64,000 nt of DNA. Source: Candidatus Poribacteria bacterium. GTDB lineage: Bacteria > Abyssobacteria > SURF-5. Under the pieces are notes generated by a model. It searched no databases. It was given only the letters and a program-made list of their open reading frames with translations, and was not told the origin of the DNA. Location of the stretch: assembly GCA_016215705.1 (NCBI GenBank), contig JACRIR010000229.1, positions 18,556 through 82,555 on the forward strand, written 5' to 3'. The translations under genes were made by a program, and so were the position numbers. Positions 49,196 through 57,392 of the stretch are shown here, piece after piece (position 1 is the first letter of the stretch; each line of letters opens with the position of its first letter).

Positions 49196-50155
49196 ATGAA
49201 GAATAGCAGAAAGGGTGGCGGCGCGCGAAGCCGTGGCGGGCCGGCAAACCCGACTACGGAAGAACGACCTGGCCGCAAGAAGACAAAAGCCCTTCCAAAG
49301 TTCGCTGTCATCGGAGGCAGCCAGGCTTTTCGCTTTCTTGCTGACGGAACCCGCAAGCAACGGCTCGGCGAGCGAGAGACTCCTTTTGGCAAGAGCCAGC
49401 CTGTTTACCTGTTTGATTCGCCTGTGGGAAGCTATCTCTTCATGTCGCGCCATGGGGAGAAAGGTTATTCCGTCGCCGCCCCGTTCGTGAACTATCGAGC
49501 GAATATTTATGCGCTTAAAGACATCGGTGTCAGACAGATAATCTCGTGGTCCGGCCCTGGCGCAATAAGCGCTCATTTCAAGATAGGCCGGCTTGTTATT
49601 GTTGACGATCTCATAGATGAGACCCGTCACAGGCCGAGCACCTTCTACGAGCATGGCGGGCTGGGATTCATTCGGCAGAACCCGGTCTTCTGCCCGCATC
49701 TACGCTCTCTGCTCAAGCAGGCGCTCGAAGCGCTCGGAATGGACTTCGCCGCCAAAGGCGTGTACGTGTGCACCGAAGGCCCCCGTCTCGAAACCCCTGC
49801 CGAGATTCGCAAGTTCTCGCTCTATGGCGCCGATCTGGTGGGTATGACACTGGTCCCCGAGGTTTTTCTAGCCAGGGAACTCGAGATGTGCTACGCCGCC
49901 CTCTGCTATGTTACTAACTATGCGGAAGGCATAAGACCCGCCGAATTTCGGCCGGGAGTTCTCTTCGAGGGGCTCGCAACCGAAGAAGAGAGACAGTCCG
50001 TCGAGGCGACCATTCAGAGTTTCCCGCAAATGATGGAGGCTATGACTGCGCTCACGGAGGCGAAACCTTCGGAATGCGCATGCGAAAAATTGATGCAACG
50101 TTATCGGGACAGAGGCGACGTTGGGAACGACTGGCGCGAATGGATTAAGCATTGA
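49196..50155 (+). CDS. Methylthioadenosine/methylthioinosine phosphorylase-like nucleoside phosphorylase
   Basis: Purine nucleoside phosphorylase family 2 (MTAP-like). It would split a 5'-modified nucleoside with phosphate. Motifs are FLADGTRKQRLGERETPFGK, SRHGEKGY near residue 105, VNYRANIYALKDIGV, the TEGPRLETPAEIR active-site segment and GADLVGMTLVPEVFLARELE. ATG 49196 follows ACGAGGCGAG; the longer frame would overlap the biotin carboxylase end and add an unrelated Thr/Ser-rich stretch. The stop overlaps the start of an amidohydrolase gene, which suggests a deaminase/phosphorylase couple such as MTA to MTI to hypoxanthine. Confidence 0.85.
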   Translation: MKNSRKGGGARSRGGPANPTTEERPGRKKTKALPKFAVIGGSQAFRFLADGTRKQRLGERETPFGKSQPVYLFDSPVGSYLFMSRHGEKGYSVAAPFVNYRANIYALKDIGVRQIISWSGPGAISAHFKIGRLVIVDDLIDETRHRPSTFYEHGGLGFIRQNPVFCPHLRSLLKQALEALGMDFAAKGVYVCTEGPRLETPAEIRKFSLYGADLVGMTLVPEVFLARELEMCYAALCYVTNYAEGIRPAEFRPGVLFEGLATEEERQSVEATIQSFPQMMEAMTALTEAKPSECACEKLMQRYRDRGDVGNDWREWIKH

Positions 50156-51399
50156 TACTTCGCAGCAAGTACCTCATAGATTCAACAGGACGAACAACCG
50201 AAGATGCGGAAGTCGTCACAGAAGGTGAACGCATTCGCGCAATACGGAAGAAAGGCTCGGCCCCCGGGGTTTCAGAGGAGGGCGTGGTGGACCTGGGCTA
50301 CGCCGCGCTGTTGCCGGGTCTTGTCAATGCCCACACGCACCTGGAACTCAGCGCCGCCCGATCGAGTGTAAGACTGCAGAAGCGATTCACCGACTGGCTG
50401 CGCGAAGTCGTGCGAGTGACAAGCGAGTGGACAGAAGACGATTTCGATTCTTCTCTCGGCGAAGGGATATCGGAGAGCGTTCGAGCCGGCATCACCTGTG
50501 TGGGGGACATCTCGCGCGGAACAGGAGATACGCGCAAATATCGTGAGAGCGGCATGCGTGTCCGCTTGTTCTGTGAAGTAATAGATTTCAATCCGAAGAC
50601 CGCCGAACGAACGCTCGAATCTCTGAAGGAGCGGATGAACGACCATCCATCCTACGAAAAGCTGTTGATAGGAATAGGGACGCACACCCCCTATACAGTT
50701 TCGGAAAAACTCCTGAAGCGGTGCATAAAGCTTGCGCACGAAAACAACTGGATGCTCTGCATTCATCTCGCCGAAACGAGGGCCGAACTGGAATTCCTGC
50801 TCGAGGGAACGGGAGAAATTCTGGATTTTCGAAAAGATTTCGGCCTGCCTCCGGAATGGAAACCGCCCGGTACCTCGCCCGCCCGGTACCTAGAGAGCCT
50901 CGGCTTCTTCGAGAGACCGGCTATGCTTGTTCACTGCAATTATCTGGAAGAGGATGATTTCGAGATTATCGCGCGCTCCAATTCAAGCGTTGTCTTCTGC
51001 CCGCGCAGCCATGAGTATTTCGGCCACGACGCTCACCCCGTGTTCAAAATGCTCGAACGCGGGATAAATGTCGCCCTTGGAACTGACAGCCTGCTGAGCG
51101 CCCCCACCTTGAGCGTACTCGATGAGATCAGGTTCTTACATGATCGTTATCACGCAATCGGAGCCGAAGTCTTTCTCAAGATGGCGACGACCAACGGCGT
51201 CAAAGCCTTGGGTCTTTCGCGAGACGTGGGGCCGATCGAACACGGCTGCTATGGCGATTTTGTGGGAGTCGCACTCTCGGAAGAACTACTCCGGAAATAC
51301 CCAGACCCGCTTCACGCCGTTCTTTCAGGGCAGTCTAAGATAATCTTCTCGATGGTCGGCGGCGTAACCAACCTCGACCTGCGATCCGAACGTGCTTGA
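50152..51399 (+). CDS. Amidohydrolase, MTA/SAH or aminofutalosine deaminase-like
   Basis: Metal-dependent deaminase of the MtaD/TrzA/SsnA group (415 residues). Metal ligands are in LPGLVNAHTHLELSAARSSV (HxH), CIHLAETRAELEFLL, LVHCNYLEEDDFEIIA and ALGTDSLLSAP. The NAHTHLELS variant is typical of aminofutalosine deaminase-like members, whereas MTA/SAH deaminases usually read HTH followed by small residues. The gene overlaps the phosphorylase gene (TTGA), so both act in one pathway, either menaquinone-type futalosine metabolism or MTA/5'-deoxyadenosine salvage. A promoter overlaps its stop. Confidence 0.85.
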   Translation: MILRSKYLIDSTGRTTEDAEVVTEGERIRAIRKKGSAPGVSEEGVVDLGYAALLPGLVNAHTHLELSAARSSVRLQKRFTDWLREVVRVTSEWTEDDFDSSLGEGISESVRAGITCVGDISRGTGDTRKYRESGMRVRLFCEVIDFNPKTAERTLESLKERMNDHPSYEKLLIGIGTHTPYTVSEKLLKRCIKLAHENNWMLCIHLAETRAELEFLLEGTGEILDFRKDFGLPPEWKPPGTSPARYLESLGFFERPAMLVHCNYLEEDDFEIIARSNSSVVFCPRSHEYFGHDAHPVFKMLERGINVALGTDSLLSAPTLSVLDEIRFLHDRYHAIGAEVFLKMATTNGVKALGLSRDVGPIEHGCYGDFVGVALSEELLRKYPDPLHAVLSGQSKIIFSMVGGVTNLDLRSERA

Positions 51400-51423
51400 C
51401 TTTTCCTGATTTACCATTATAAG
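51396..51423 (+). promoter_or_regulatory. Promoter for the small CxxC protein
   Basis: TTGACT 51396-51401, a 16-base spacer and TATAAG 51418-51423. The -35 overlaps the TGA of the amidohydrolase gene. Confidence 0.6.
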
Positions 51424-51497
51424 ATTCCCTTGATTGTTCCGAAGGACAAACATAGACATGGAACATGCAAACGTCAGGCGTGCGATGGGGGTAACGC

Positions 51498-51713
51498 ATG
51501 GGTTACTATGTCCATCTCAGCAAGGCGTCGGGTGAGGCGCGAATTCACTATGGCAATTGTCCGCAATGCAACCACGGATTTGGCTCTCAGTACACGCCCG
51601 AGAAATTGGAAGCCGGGAAATGGCTTGGTCCATTCAGTTCCTACAGTAACGCCGAGGCGGCGGCTGAAGAGACTGAGGCCCGTGTTCTCGATTGCGTTGA
51701 TTGCATGCCCTAG
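51498..51713 (+). CDS. Small conserved-looking CxxC protein
   Basis: A 71-residue protein with two Cys pairs, NCPQCNHGFG near the middle and DCVDC at the end, which could form a zinc knuckle. Other notable features are a start MGYYVHLSKASGEARIHY and WLGPFSSYSNAEAAAEE, an aromatic-glycine turn and helix. GGGGGTAACGC precedes ATG 51498, and a promoter lies 75 bases upstream. No family name recognised. The DNA between 51714 and 51872 holds an ATTCCGGCGAAAGCGGGAA repeat fragment (about 51765-51783). Confidence 0.72.
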   Translation: MGYYVHLSKASGEARIHYGNCPQCNHGFGSQYTPEKLEAGKWLGPFSSYSNAEAAAEETEARVLDCVDCMP

Positions 51714-51872
51714 CCGCTAAGTTGCCAGGATTCCTGCCCAAAATACAGAGAGCCATTCTTTTGTCATTCCGGCGAAAGCGGGAAACCGCTCCATCAATAT
51801 GCCAGCGGCATAAGTTCCCGGTTGATTCTCTCAGAATGCTTCCGACCACATTCATTTGCCCGTTTTCGTGAT

Positions 51873-51902
51873 TTGATGAAAGACTATAGCCCGTGTTATA
51901 AT
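51873..51902 (+). promoter_or_regulatory. Promoter of the HD-domain gene
   Basis: TTGATG 51873-51878, an 18-base spacer and perfect TATAAT 51897-51902, about 35 bases before ATG 51937. Confidence 0.62.
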
Positions 51903-51936
51903 TGCCGATAATACGAGGACTTCTTTAGGGGATGCC

Positions 51937-52692
51937 ATGACTGTTGTCGAGCAGTTCAAGCAAGCCAGGATGCTTGCCAGAGAGATAGTTGAAACCTTTG
52001 CTGCTCCAAGGTTTTACGTTGAATTGAGCGGCGAGCGTGAGACATCTCGAAGGATACTTTATTCGCATCTCATGCTCGAGAAAGCGCGTCGCATTGTGAC
52101 AGAAGCGGATGAGCATTTCGGCCACGGGTTGAGGCACTCGGAAAAAGTTGCGACTGACGCCGGCTCAATTGTCCAAAACGAATCACCCCGAACGGGAGTT
52201 TCTCCCGACCGGATGACGCATACCGTCTTTCTCGTTCAGTTGGCCTCTCTTCTCCATGACACAAAGAGACGCCTGCCGGATCATGCGAGGCGAGGCGCGC
52301 TGGCCGCGGCTGAGATACTCGCAGATTTTCCACTCAAGGACGTTGAAAGAGACTGGATTGTCGGCGCGATACGAAATCACGAAGCCTTTGTTGAACCGAT
52401 TCCGATAGGATGTCCGGAAGGACAACTCCTCAGCGATGCCCTCTATGACGCCGACAAGTTCAGATGGGGGCCCGACAACTTCACAGAGACCGTTTGGGAA
52501 ATGATCTCGCCTGACAAGGTCCCTCTGAATATTGTCCTGGCGCATTTCCCCAAGGGAATGGAAGGCATAAAAAGAATAGCTTCAACGTTCCGGACGGAGA
52601 CCGGCAAGAAATACGGACCAGAATTCATCGAGATCGGATTGGCAATCGGCCAAAAACTATACGACGAATTGCTGAAGAGGTTTCCTCTTTAG
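51937..52692 (+). CDS. HD-domain metal-dependent phosphohydrolase
   Basis: A 251-residue HD-superfamily hydrolase. Metal ligands visible: His in FGHGLRHSEKVATDAG, the HD pair in LASLLHDTKRRLPDHA, His in GAIRNHEAFVEP, and Asp in LYDADKFRWG. An N-terminal helical segment of about 60 residues precedes the HD core. The C-terminus resembles helical caps of nucleotidases. Substrate unknown. Own promoter at 51873, and the next gene starts 160 bases later, so it is probably monocistronic. Confidence 0.83.
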   Translation: MTVVEQFKQARMLAREIVETFAAPRFYVELSGERETSRRILYSHLMLEKARRIVTEADEHFGHGLRHSEKVATDAGSIVQNESPRTGVSPDRMTHTVFLVQLASLLHDTKRRLPDHARRGALAAAEILADFPLKDVERDWIVGAIRNHEAFVEPIPIGCPEGQLLSDALYDADKFRWGPDNFTETVWEMISPDKVPLNIVLAHFPKGMEGIKRIASTFRTETGKKYGPEFIEIGLAIGQKLYDELLKRFPL

Positions 52693-52852
52693 GGGGGCCG
52701 GGCCTGCCGCACGGTTACAATCGTATTTGTGGGTTCCGGCTCATGTTTTCGCGGGGGCGCAGCATGCTGCGTATTACAAGAACCGACAAGAACAAGGTTG
52801 ACAAGCCACAAGCCTGACTGGCTTGGCTTTCATTTGTGCAAGGGAAAAACGG

Positions 52853-53374
52853 ATGTCCACGAAGAAAACTGAAAAATCGCGAATACTGATTGTTGACGAC
52901 GACGAAGACATCGTAAACATAACACGTGTCTTCCTCGAGGGAAAAGGATACGATGTCGAGGAGGCGACCACAGGCAACGAGGCTCTCAAGAAGGTGAAAG
53001 AGTCGAGGCCAAACCTCATCCTGCTGGACGTGCTCATGCCTAAGATGGACGGTTTCTGGCTATGCCGGGTCCTGAAGTCGGACCCCAAGTTTCAATCCAT
53101 TCCGATAATCTTCCTAACGGCGAAAGACGACGCCCAGAGTCGGATCGAAGGGCAGAAGTGCGGTTGCGATGATTATGTCACAAAACCCTTCGATCTCGAT
53201 GCGCTTCAGGTGCGCATCAAAGCGCAACTCAAGAAGCTGTCGAAGGACGAGCTTGTGGAGAGGATCGAGCAGCTTCTTGATATTCCGGAACCCCGCGGTT
53301 TTCTGGCAAAGCTGGACATGGATGAGCTTTCGGTGCTGCTGAAACAGATCGAAGCCAGGCCGAAAGGCAAATGA
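52853..53374 (+). CDS. Response regulator receiver protein
   Basis: CheY-like receiver with a C-terminal helical tail (173 residues). Acidic pocket DDDED (ILIVDDDEDIVNITRVFLEG), phosphoacceptor Asp in LILLDVLMPKMDGFWL, Thr in IIFLTAKDD, Lys in YVTKPFDLDALQVRIK: a complete active receiver. The tail (SKDELVERIEQLLDIPEPRG, LDMDELSVLLKQIEARP) has no DNA-binding motif, so the output is probably protein-protein. ATG 52853 follows AAGGGA. No histidine kinase is adjacent. Confidence 0.9.
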   Translation: MSTKKTEKSRILIVDDDEDIVNITRVFLEGKGYDVEEATTGNEALKKVKESRPNLILLDVLMPKMDGFWLCRVLKSDPKFQSIPIIFLTAKDDAQSRIEGQKCGCDDYVTKPFDLDALQVRIKAQLKKLSKDELVERIEQLLDIPEPRGFLAKLDMDELSVLLKQIEARPKGK

Positions 53375-53451
53375 GAATCTGAGCAGCCAACTTCTTTTCC
53401 GTGCGGTTATGCGCAAAAGAAACACACGAGTCTTTTTGGCGCAGTCGGTCA

Positions 53452-53489
53452 CTTATTCGGGGACACCATGCCGCATGGTCCCGAATAAG
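53452..53489. repeat. GGGGACACCATG-family palindrome at a gene start
   Basis: CTTATTCGGGGACACCATG CCG CATGGT-CCCGAATAAG: the right arm lacks two bases compared with the perfect copy at 15840. It overlaps the start region of the following gene and supplies one possible ATG (53475). Confidence 0.75.
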
Positions 53490-54338
53490 AGCGGCGTGGT
53501 CGGTCGTGCCGCTTTGATTGTGATTGCGCTTTCGGCCGTCTTGGCGTTCTGCGCGCGTGTGACCTCGGGAGAGGACTATCCCTTCACGGCAAGGTCTTGC
53601 CTGAGTTCAACTTCTATGCGCGAAATTCCGGAAGGCAAGTACCTCTACGAATTCACATGGAACGGCGTGCCGTCGGCCACGGGCGAGGTCACTATCAGCG
53701 CTGAGAATGAAGGAGGACAGCCTTTCTACTACATCTCAGGAACTGCCCGGACATCGGCGTTCGCAGACCTGTTCTGGAGATTTAGGGCAAACGCGCTGGC
53801 GGTCGTGGACGCATCGAGCGGGCGCGCAAAAAGCATTCATGTATTCGATCAGGAAAATGCGCGGATCAAAGAAACGGAGACGGTTTTCAACTACGAGGCC
53901 GCAGAGGCCTACTATCAACGGTGGAAAAAGGGAAAAGTCCGACAGAAGACGCTCAGCCTTGAGCATGACACAATCGACCCGGCAGCTCTCGGCCTGATCC
54001 TGAGTCGCCAGCCGCTCAAGGTGGGCGATTGCAACGCAATGACAGTCCTCGTGGGTGACGACTCCTACGCTTTGGAATACAGGGTCACCGCTCATGAGCG
54101 AGTGTTTGCGGGTGAGTCGGAGTTCAATGCGCTTCGCGTAGAGCCTACTTTTCACATAATCGAAGAAAAGCGCAATAAACCACCGAAGGTCAGGCAAATG
54201 ACGGTCTGGCTGAGTGAATCGGAACCACGGATTCCCCTGAAGATGAGAAGCAAGACCTTCATCGGACACGTAACCTGCGAATTGGTCGGCGTGATCCATG
54301 AACCCTCGGAAATCCCGCCCGGAACTCCGAACGGATGA
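53475..54338 (+). CDS. Exported DUF3108-like protein
   Basis: A periplasmic protein of about 290 residues with a signal peptide (AALIVIALSAVLAFC, cleavage probably after TSG). The beta-rich body resembles the DUF3108 family (YEFTWNGVPSATGEVTISAE, GTARTSAFADLFWRFRANAL, LGLILSRQPLKVGD, RIPLKMRSKTFIGHVTCELV). The family is thought to act in the cell envelope, with no defined activity. The start is unclear: ATG 53409 would put a repeat-encoded stretch before the signal peptide, ATG 53475 lies in the palindrome, and GTG 53496 directly precedes the hydrophobic core. Confidence 0.78.
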   Translation: MVPNKSGVVGRAALIVIALSAVLAFCARVTSGEDYPFTARSCLSSTSMREIPEGKYLYEFTWNGVPSATGEVTISAENEGGQPFYYISGTARTSAFADLFWRFRANALAVVDASSGRAKSIHVFDQENARIKETETVFNYEAAEAYYQRWKKGKVRQKTLSLEHDTIDPAALGLILSRQPLKVGDCNAMTVLVGDDSYALEYRVTAHERVFAGESEFNALRVEPTFHIIEEKRNKPPKVRQMTVWLSESEPRIPLKMRSKTFIGHVTCELVGVIHEPSEIPPGTPNG

Positions 54339-54403
54339 GTTCACAGTGCGGCAGAGCCGCAGCCAGAATCTCAGGGGATGGATTCTCATTTACAGAATTG
54401 GTT

Positions 54404-56788
54404 TCAGGCAGGAGTCTCCAGGCCACTTATCAAGCTCAGCGCCAACAGATAGGCTGCTACTCCTGCGAGCAAGCTCATGCTGAAACCATAGGTTATCGAG
54501 ACTGCGACGGCAAGAACGGATGCGAGCACGGAGGCCGCTCCGTTAATCGCCCAGCACCACGGAACGAGGTCATTGACGCGGCAATTCAGCAGTTTGAGTC
54601 CCAGTGGGAACGGCATTCCCATAAGCAAGCCGAGTGGACACAGAAGCGCGATCGAAATCATGACTCTGAGATGGGTGGGAAGCCAAATCAAGTTGTGGAA
54701 AACGGGTGGAAGAGCATAGATGTAGAGAATGAGAATCGCAGCTATCATTGTGAGTATCCACAATAATGCCTTCCTTGAATCGCGCAATGCGAACACATCC
54801 GTGCAAAGACTTCCTATCCCGCTGAAGAAGAGAAGCGCGAACAAGCCGACCGACATCGAATAGACCGGATGGCCCAGGAACAGTGTAAACCTCTGAATTG
54901 TGGGTATCTCAATCAGCATAAACGCGAGGCCGAGACAGCCGAAGAAGAGCAGGTACCTGAATTTGCTTTTCTCTCGTCTCAATGAGGCGCTCCTAAACGT
55001 CAAGAGCGGCGCGAACACAAATACGACGTTCAGGTTGAAGACCACGAACAGGCATTTGACCAACACGTTGACGGCGTTCTCGCCAAAATTGAGTGATCCC
55101 TGCATCAAGTCCTTGCGGTTGAAATCTCTTGGTCTCAGCATGTGGAAGAAGAACGGCCGGTCGTCCGTTGGCGGCGAAATGTCAATAGGGTAGAGCTGGA
55201 AAAACAAACTGATGTTCGCCTTCTCAAACAGTGGCACGAAACGGCCGTCATACACCATTCGTGGGGTGACTACCAGCCCGAACCCGAGCTGCTCGCAAAC
55301 GTTCGAGATTCTCTCGATTTCCGCTTCCGTGAATGGGGTGCGCTTCAGCAGCATGGTCGCCACACCACCGCCCTTCAGCCACCCCAGGTTCTTGGCGATA
55401 ATGATGTGGTCCTGCGGGTTCTCGATTCCCATCTCTTTGAGCGAGGCCACTCCGAGGGACGCCATCCGGAGCGTCTCGCCCGGCTGCATGGTCACATACC
55501 AGCGCGACATCGTGAGAATGCCCGTTTCGGTCAAGTGTGCGAGGTATTCCGAAAAGGCTTCGGTCGTGTAGAGATTGTTTTCCATGAGAGCAAAAGCTCC
55601 CGCCGCGCTGGCCGCCCATGTGTCCACCATCGAGGCCTGGATTATGTCGAACTTCTCCTGCGAACGCGAAATGAAACTGCGTCCCTCGTCGACAACTACC
55701 TTGACGTTGGGCCGCTGGTAAAGGCGCCCGCTGAAATCTCCGAACACGTCATTTACGAGTTCGACCATGATTGGGTTGATCTCGACACCGACGATTTCCC
55801 TCTGGCCAAACGCCATCGCGGTAAGCACGTCACGCCCGCCGCCGGGGCCAATAATCAAGACTTTGCCGCGATTCACAAGGTTATGCGCCAGAGCGGTGAC
55901 GTCGTACTTGAGATATTCCACTTCGTTCGGGTCGCCCCGAAAATGAGTTATCGGAGTTCCCGCCGAGGCGTCCACACCCACCATTATCTCCGCCGGTTTC
56001 TTCCAATGGCCCGCGCGGCTCAATCCCCATCCGAACGGTCTGTCGCCCAGATTGAACGGATCGGCGCTCACGCGCGAAAACGAATTCCATTTTTCAAACA
56101 TTACGTGATCTATGGCGCCGCCCTTCGAGTATTTGAGCCGGAGAAAGTTCCACCTGGAATCCAACACCAGGAGAACCGTCATCCCGATAACGCCGGTCAA
56201 AGCCATGGCCGCGAGCCGTTTGTCGCTAAGCAAGACGCCGAAGCAGAGCGCGCCGAGAGCGGCTGTCACTGCTGCGAGCACAATCACGCCGGGAGCGGTC
56301 AGAATGTTATAGATGGGAACCACAAGAAGACAGCCCAGACTCGCTCCCACAAGGTCTGAAAAATACAAGCGTCCGACTTCTGCTGTCATATGCTTTAGCG
56401 CCATCCCAACGGCGAGTCCACCAAAGAAAAACGGGATCGAAATCGCCATGAACGTCAACAGCGCCGATAGAAGCCCTTCAACGGATAAGCTTGGTGAGAA
56501 GCGAACGCTCCTGACAACGAGAAACGACACGACTATCGACAATGAAAACAGCAGGCTGCTCACCGCAAGGATCTGGATCGTTTTTTCTCGAGGGAATCTT
56601 CTGGACAGAAGGTAGAGGGCGACTCCGCTCATGCTGAGGCCAAGCATCGCTATCGATATGCACATGAACGCATAGTGGTACCAGATCGTCACAGAAAAGA
56701 TGCGAGTGAGCGTCACCTCATACGCGAGCATCGAAAAGCCGACAAGCGATATGCCAAGCAGAAGGAAAGGCCTTTTTATCGTGTCCAT
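54404..56788 (-). CDS. Spermidine-synthase-like multipass membrane protein
   Basis: A large membrane protein (794 residues from ATG 56788). N-terminal block of about seven helices (PFLLLGISLVGFSMLAYEVT), a central soluble SAM-type Rossmann domain with VLIIGPGGGRDVLTAMAFGQ and IVGVEINPIMVELVNDVFGD, then a C-terminal block of about seven helices (LIEIPTIQRFTLFLGHPVYS). The middle resembles spermidine synthase, but membrane-fused relatives have no proven polyamine activity. Alternative starts are GTG 56800 and ATG 56833; AGGAG lies upstream of 56788 with long spacing. Divergent from the sigma54-type regulator gene. Confidence 0.85.
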   Translation of the reverse strand: MDTIKRPFLLLGISLVGFSMLAYEVTLTRIFSVTIWYHYAFMCISIAMLGLSMSGVALYLLSRRFPREKTIQILAVSSLLFSLSIVVSFLVVRSVRFSPSLSVEGLLSALLTFMAISIPFFFGGLAVGMALKHMTAEVGRLYFSDLVGASLGCLLVVPIYNILTAPGVIVLAAVTAALGALCFGVLLSDKRLAAMALTGVIGMTVLLVLDSRWNFLRLKYSKGGAIDHVMFEKWNSFSRVSADPFNLGDRPFGWGLSRAGHWKKPAEIMVGVDASAGTPITHFRGDPNEVEYLKYDVTALAHNLVNRGKVLIIGPGGGRDVLTAMAFGQREIVGVEINPIMVELVNDVFGDFSGRLYQRPNVKVVVDEGRSFISRSQEKFDIIQASMVDTWAASAAGAFALMENNLYTTEAFSEYLAHLTETGILTMSRWYVTMQPGETLRMASLGVASLKEMGIENPQDHIIIAKNLGWLKGGGVATMLLKRTPFTEAEIERISNVCEQLGFGLVVTPRMVYDGRFVPLFEKANISLFFQLYPIDISPPTDDRPFFFHMLRPRDFNRKDLMQGSLNFGENAVNVLVKCLFVVFNLNVVFVFAPLLTFRSASLRREKSKFRYLLFFGCLGLAFMLIEIPTIQRFTLFLGHPVYSMSVGLFALLFFSGIGSLCTDVFALRDSRKALLWILTMIAAILILYIYALPPVFHNLIWLPTHLRVMISIALLCPLGLLMGMPFPLGLKLLNCRVNDLVPWCWAINGAASVLASVLAVAVSITYGFSMSLLAGVAAYLLALSLISGLETPA

Positions 56789-57392
56789 GTGTATAGACAC
56801 ACTCCTATTGTTGACTTTCGACCTAGTGAACATACGGCATGAACACGGAGCAGATGGGAGATCTCCCCTGAAATCCTGAGCAAAAGCTCTGCCACGATGG
56901 AACCGGTAGGTCTAATTCATAACCCTTTTATTATTAAGCTGTTACAGAGCAGAGAAAAACTGAATTGTTCGAGGTCTATGGAAATGGTGTAATGTTATGT
57001 GGCGATATAACGTTACAATTGTCGAAAGGCCGCTGATTCCTGTGCGTTCCCTGGGTCAATTGTTACAAAACGTTGCCCATATGTGGCACGAAATGTTACT
57101 ACTTTGCTCAGTGAGGAACTATGGAGAGGTCGGCGAAGTGGCGGTGAACGGAGAGAAAGGCTGATTCTTATCCAACTGTTCTATTTTCAAACAAACACGT
57201 CAGCATTGCCCTTGATTATCCGTTTCTTTTTCGCTATAATTACTCTAAAAGGAAACGCTAAGGGTGCTTCTATGTCGATTCCTGCCTTCGCGGGAATGAC
57301 ATAAGGTGTTCGGCTGGCTTGGAATTCAGCCAGAAACTTGAAATCTTAGACCTTAGACTTTGGACGTTGGACCCCATCTCAGGAGGTTTTCC
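56789..57392. other. Long divergent intergenic region with repeated GTTACA/TGTAAC sites
   Basis: Holds an imperfect 30-base inverted repeat 56988-57017 (TGTAATGTTAT...ATAACGTTACA). Further copies of the half-site are at 56940-56946 (TGTTACA), 57061-57067 (TGTTACA) and 57094-57099 (TGTTAC). Further right are the promoter at 57212, a TTCCTGCCTTCGCGGGAATGAC repeat (about 57281-57302) and a CTTAGACCTTAGACTTTGG direct-repeat stretch (57347-57365). No credible gene. Confidence 0.6.
57212..57240 (+). promoter_or_regulatory. Promoter of the sigma54-activator gene
   Basis: TTGATT 57212-57217, a 17-base spacer and perfect TATAAT 57235-57240. It would give a leader of about 145 bases before GTG 57393. 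Confidence 0.65.

Noticed and set aside
55142-56359. 405-codon plus-strand ORF opposite the membrane protein
   Set aside because: Antisense shadow of the spermidine-synthase-like gene; the composition is unlike a real protein.
57082-57108. Possible sigma54 promoter TGGCACG...
   Set aside because: The -24-like TGGCACG is present, but no TTGC element occurs at the required spacing; the nearest is TTAC one base off.
57083-57304. 73-codon ORF ahead of the sigma54 activator
   Set aside because: It ends in IPAFAGMT, the translation of a common short repeat, and covers the promoter at 57212.
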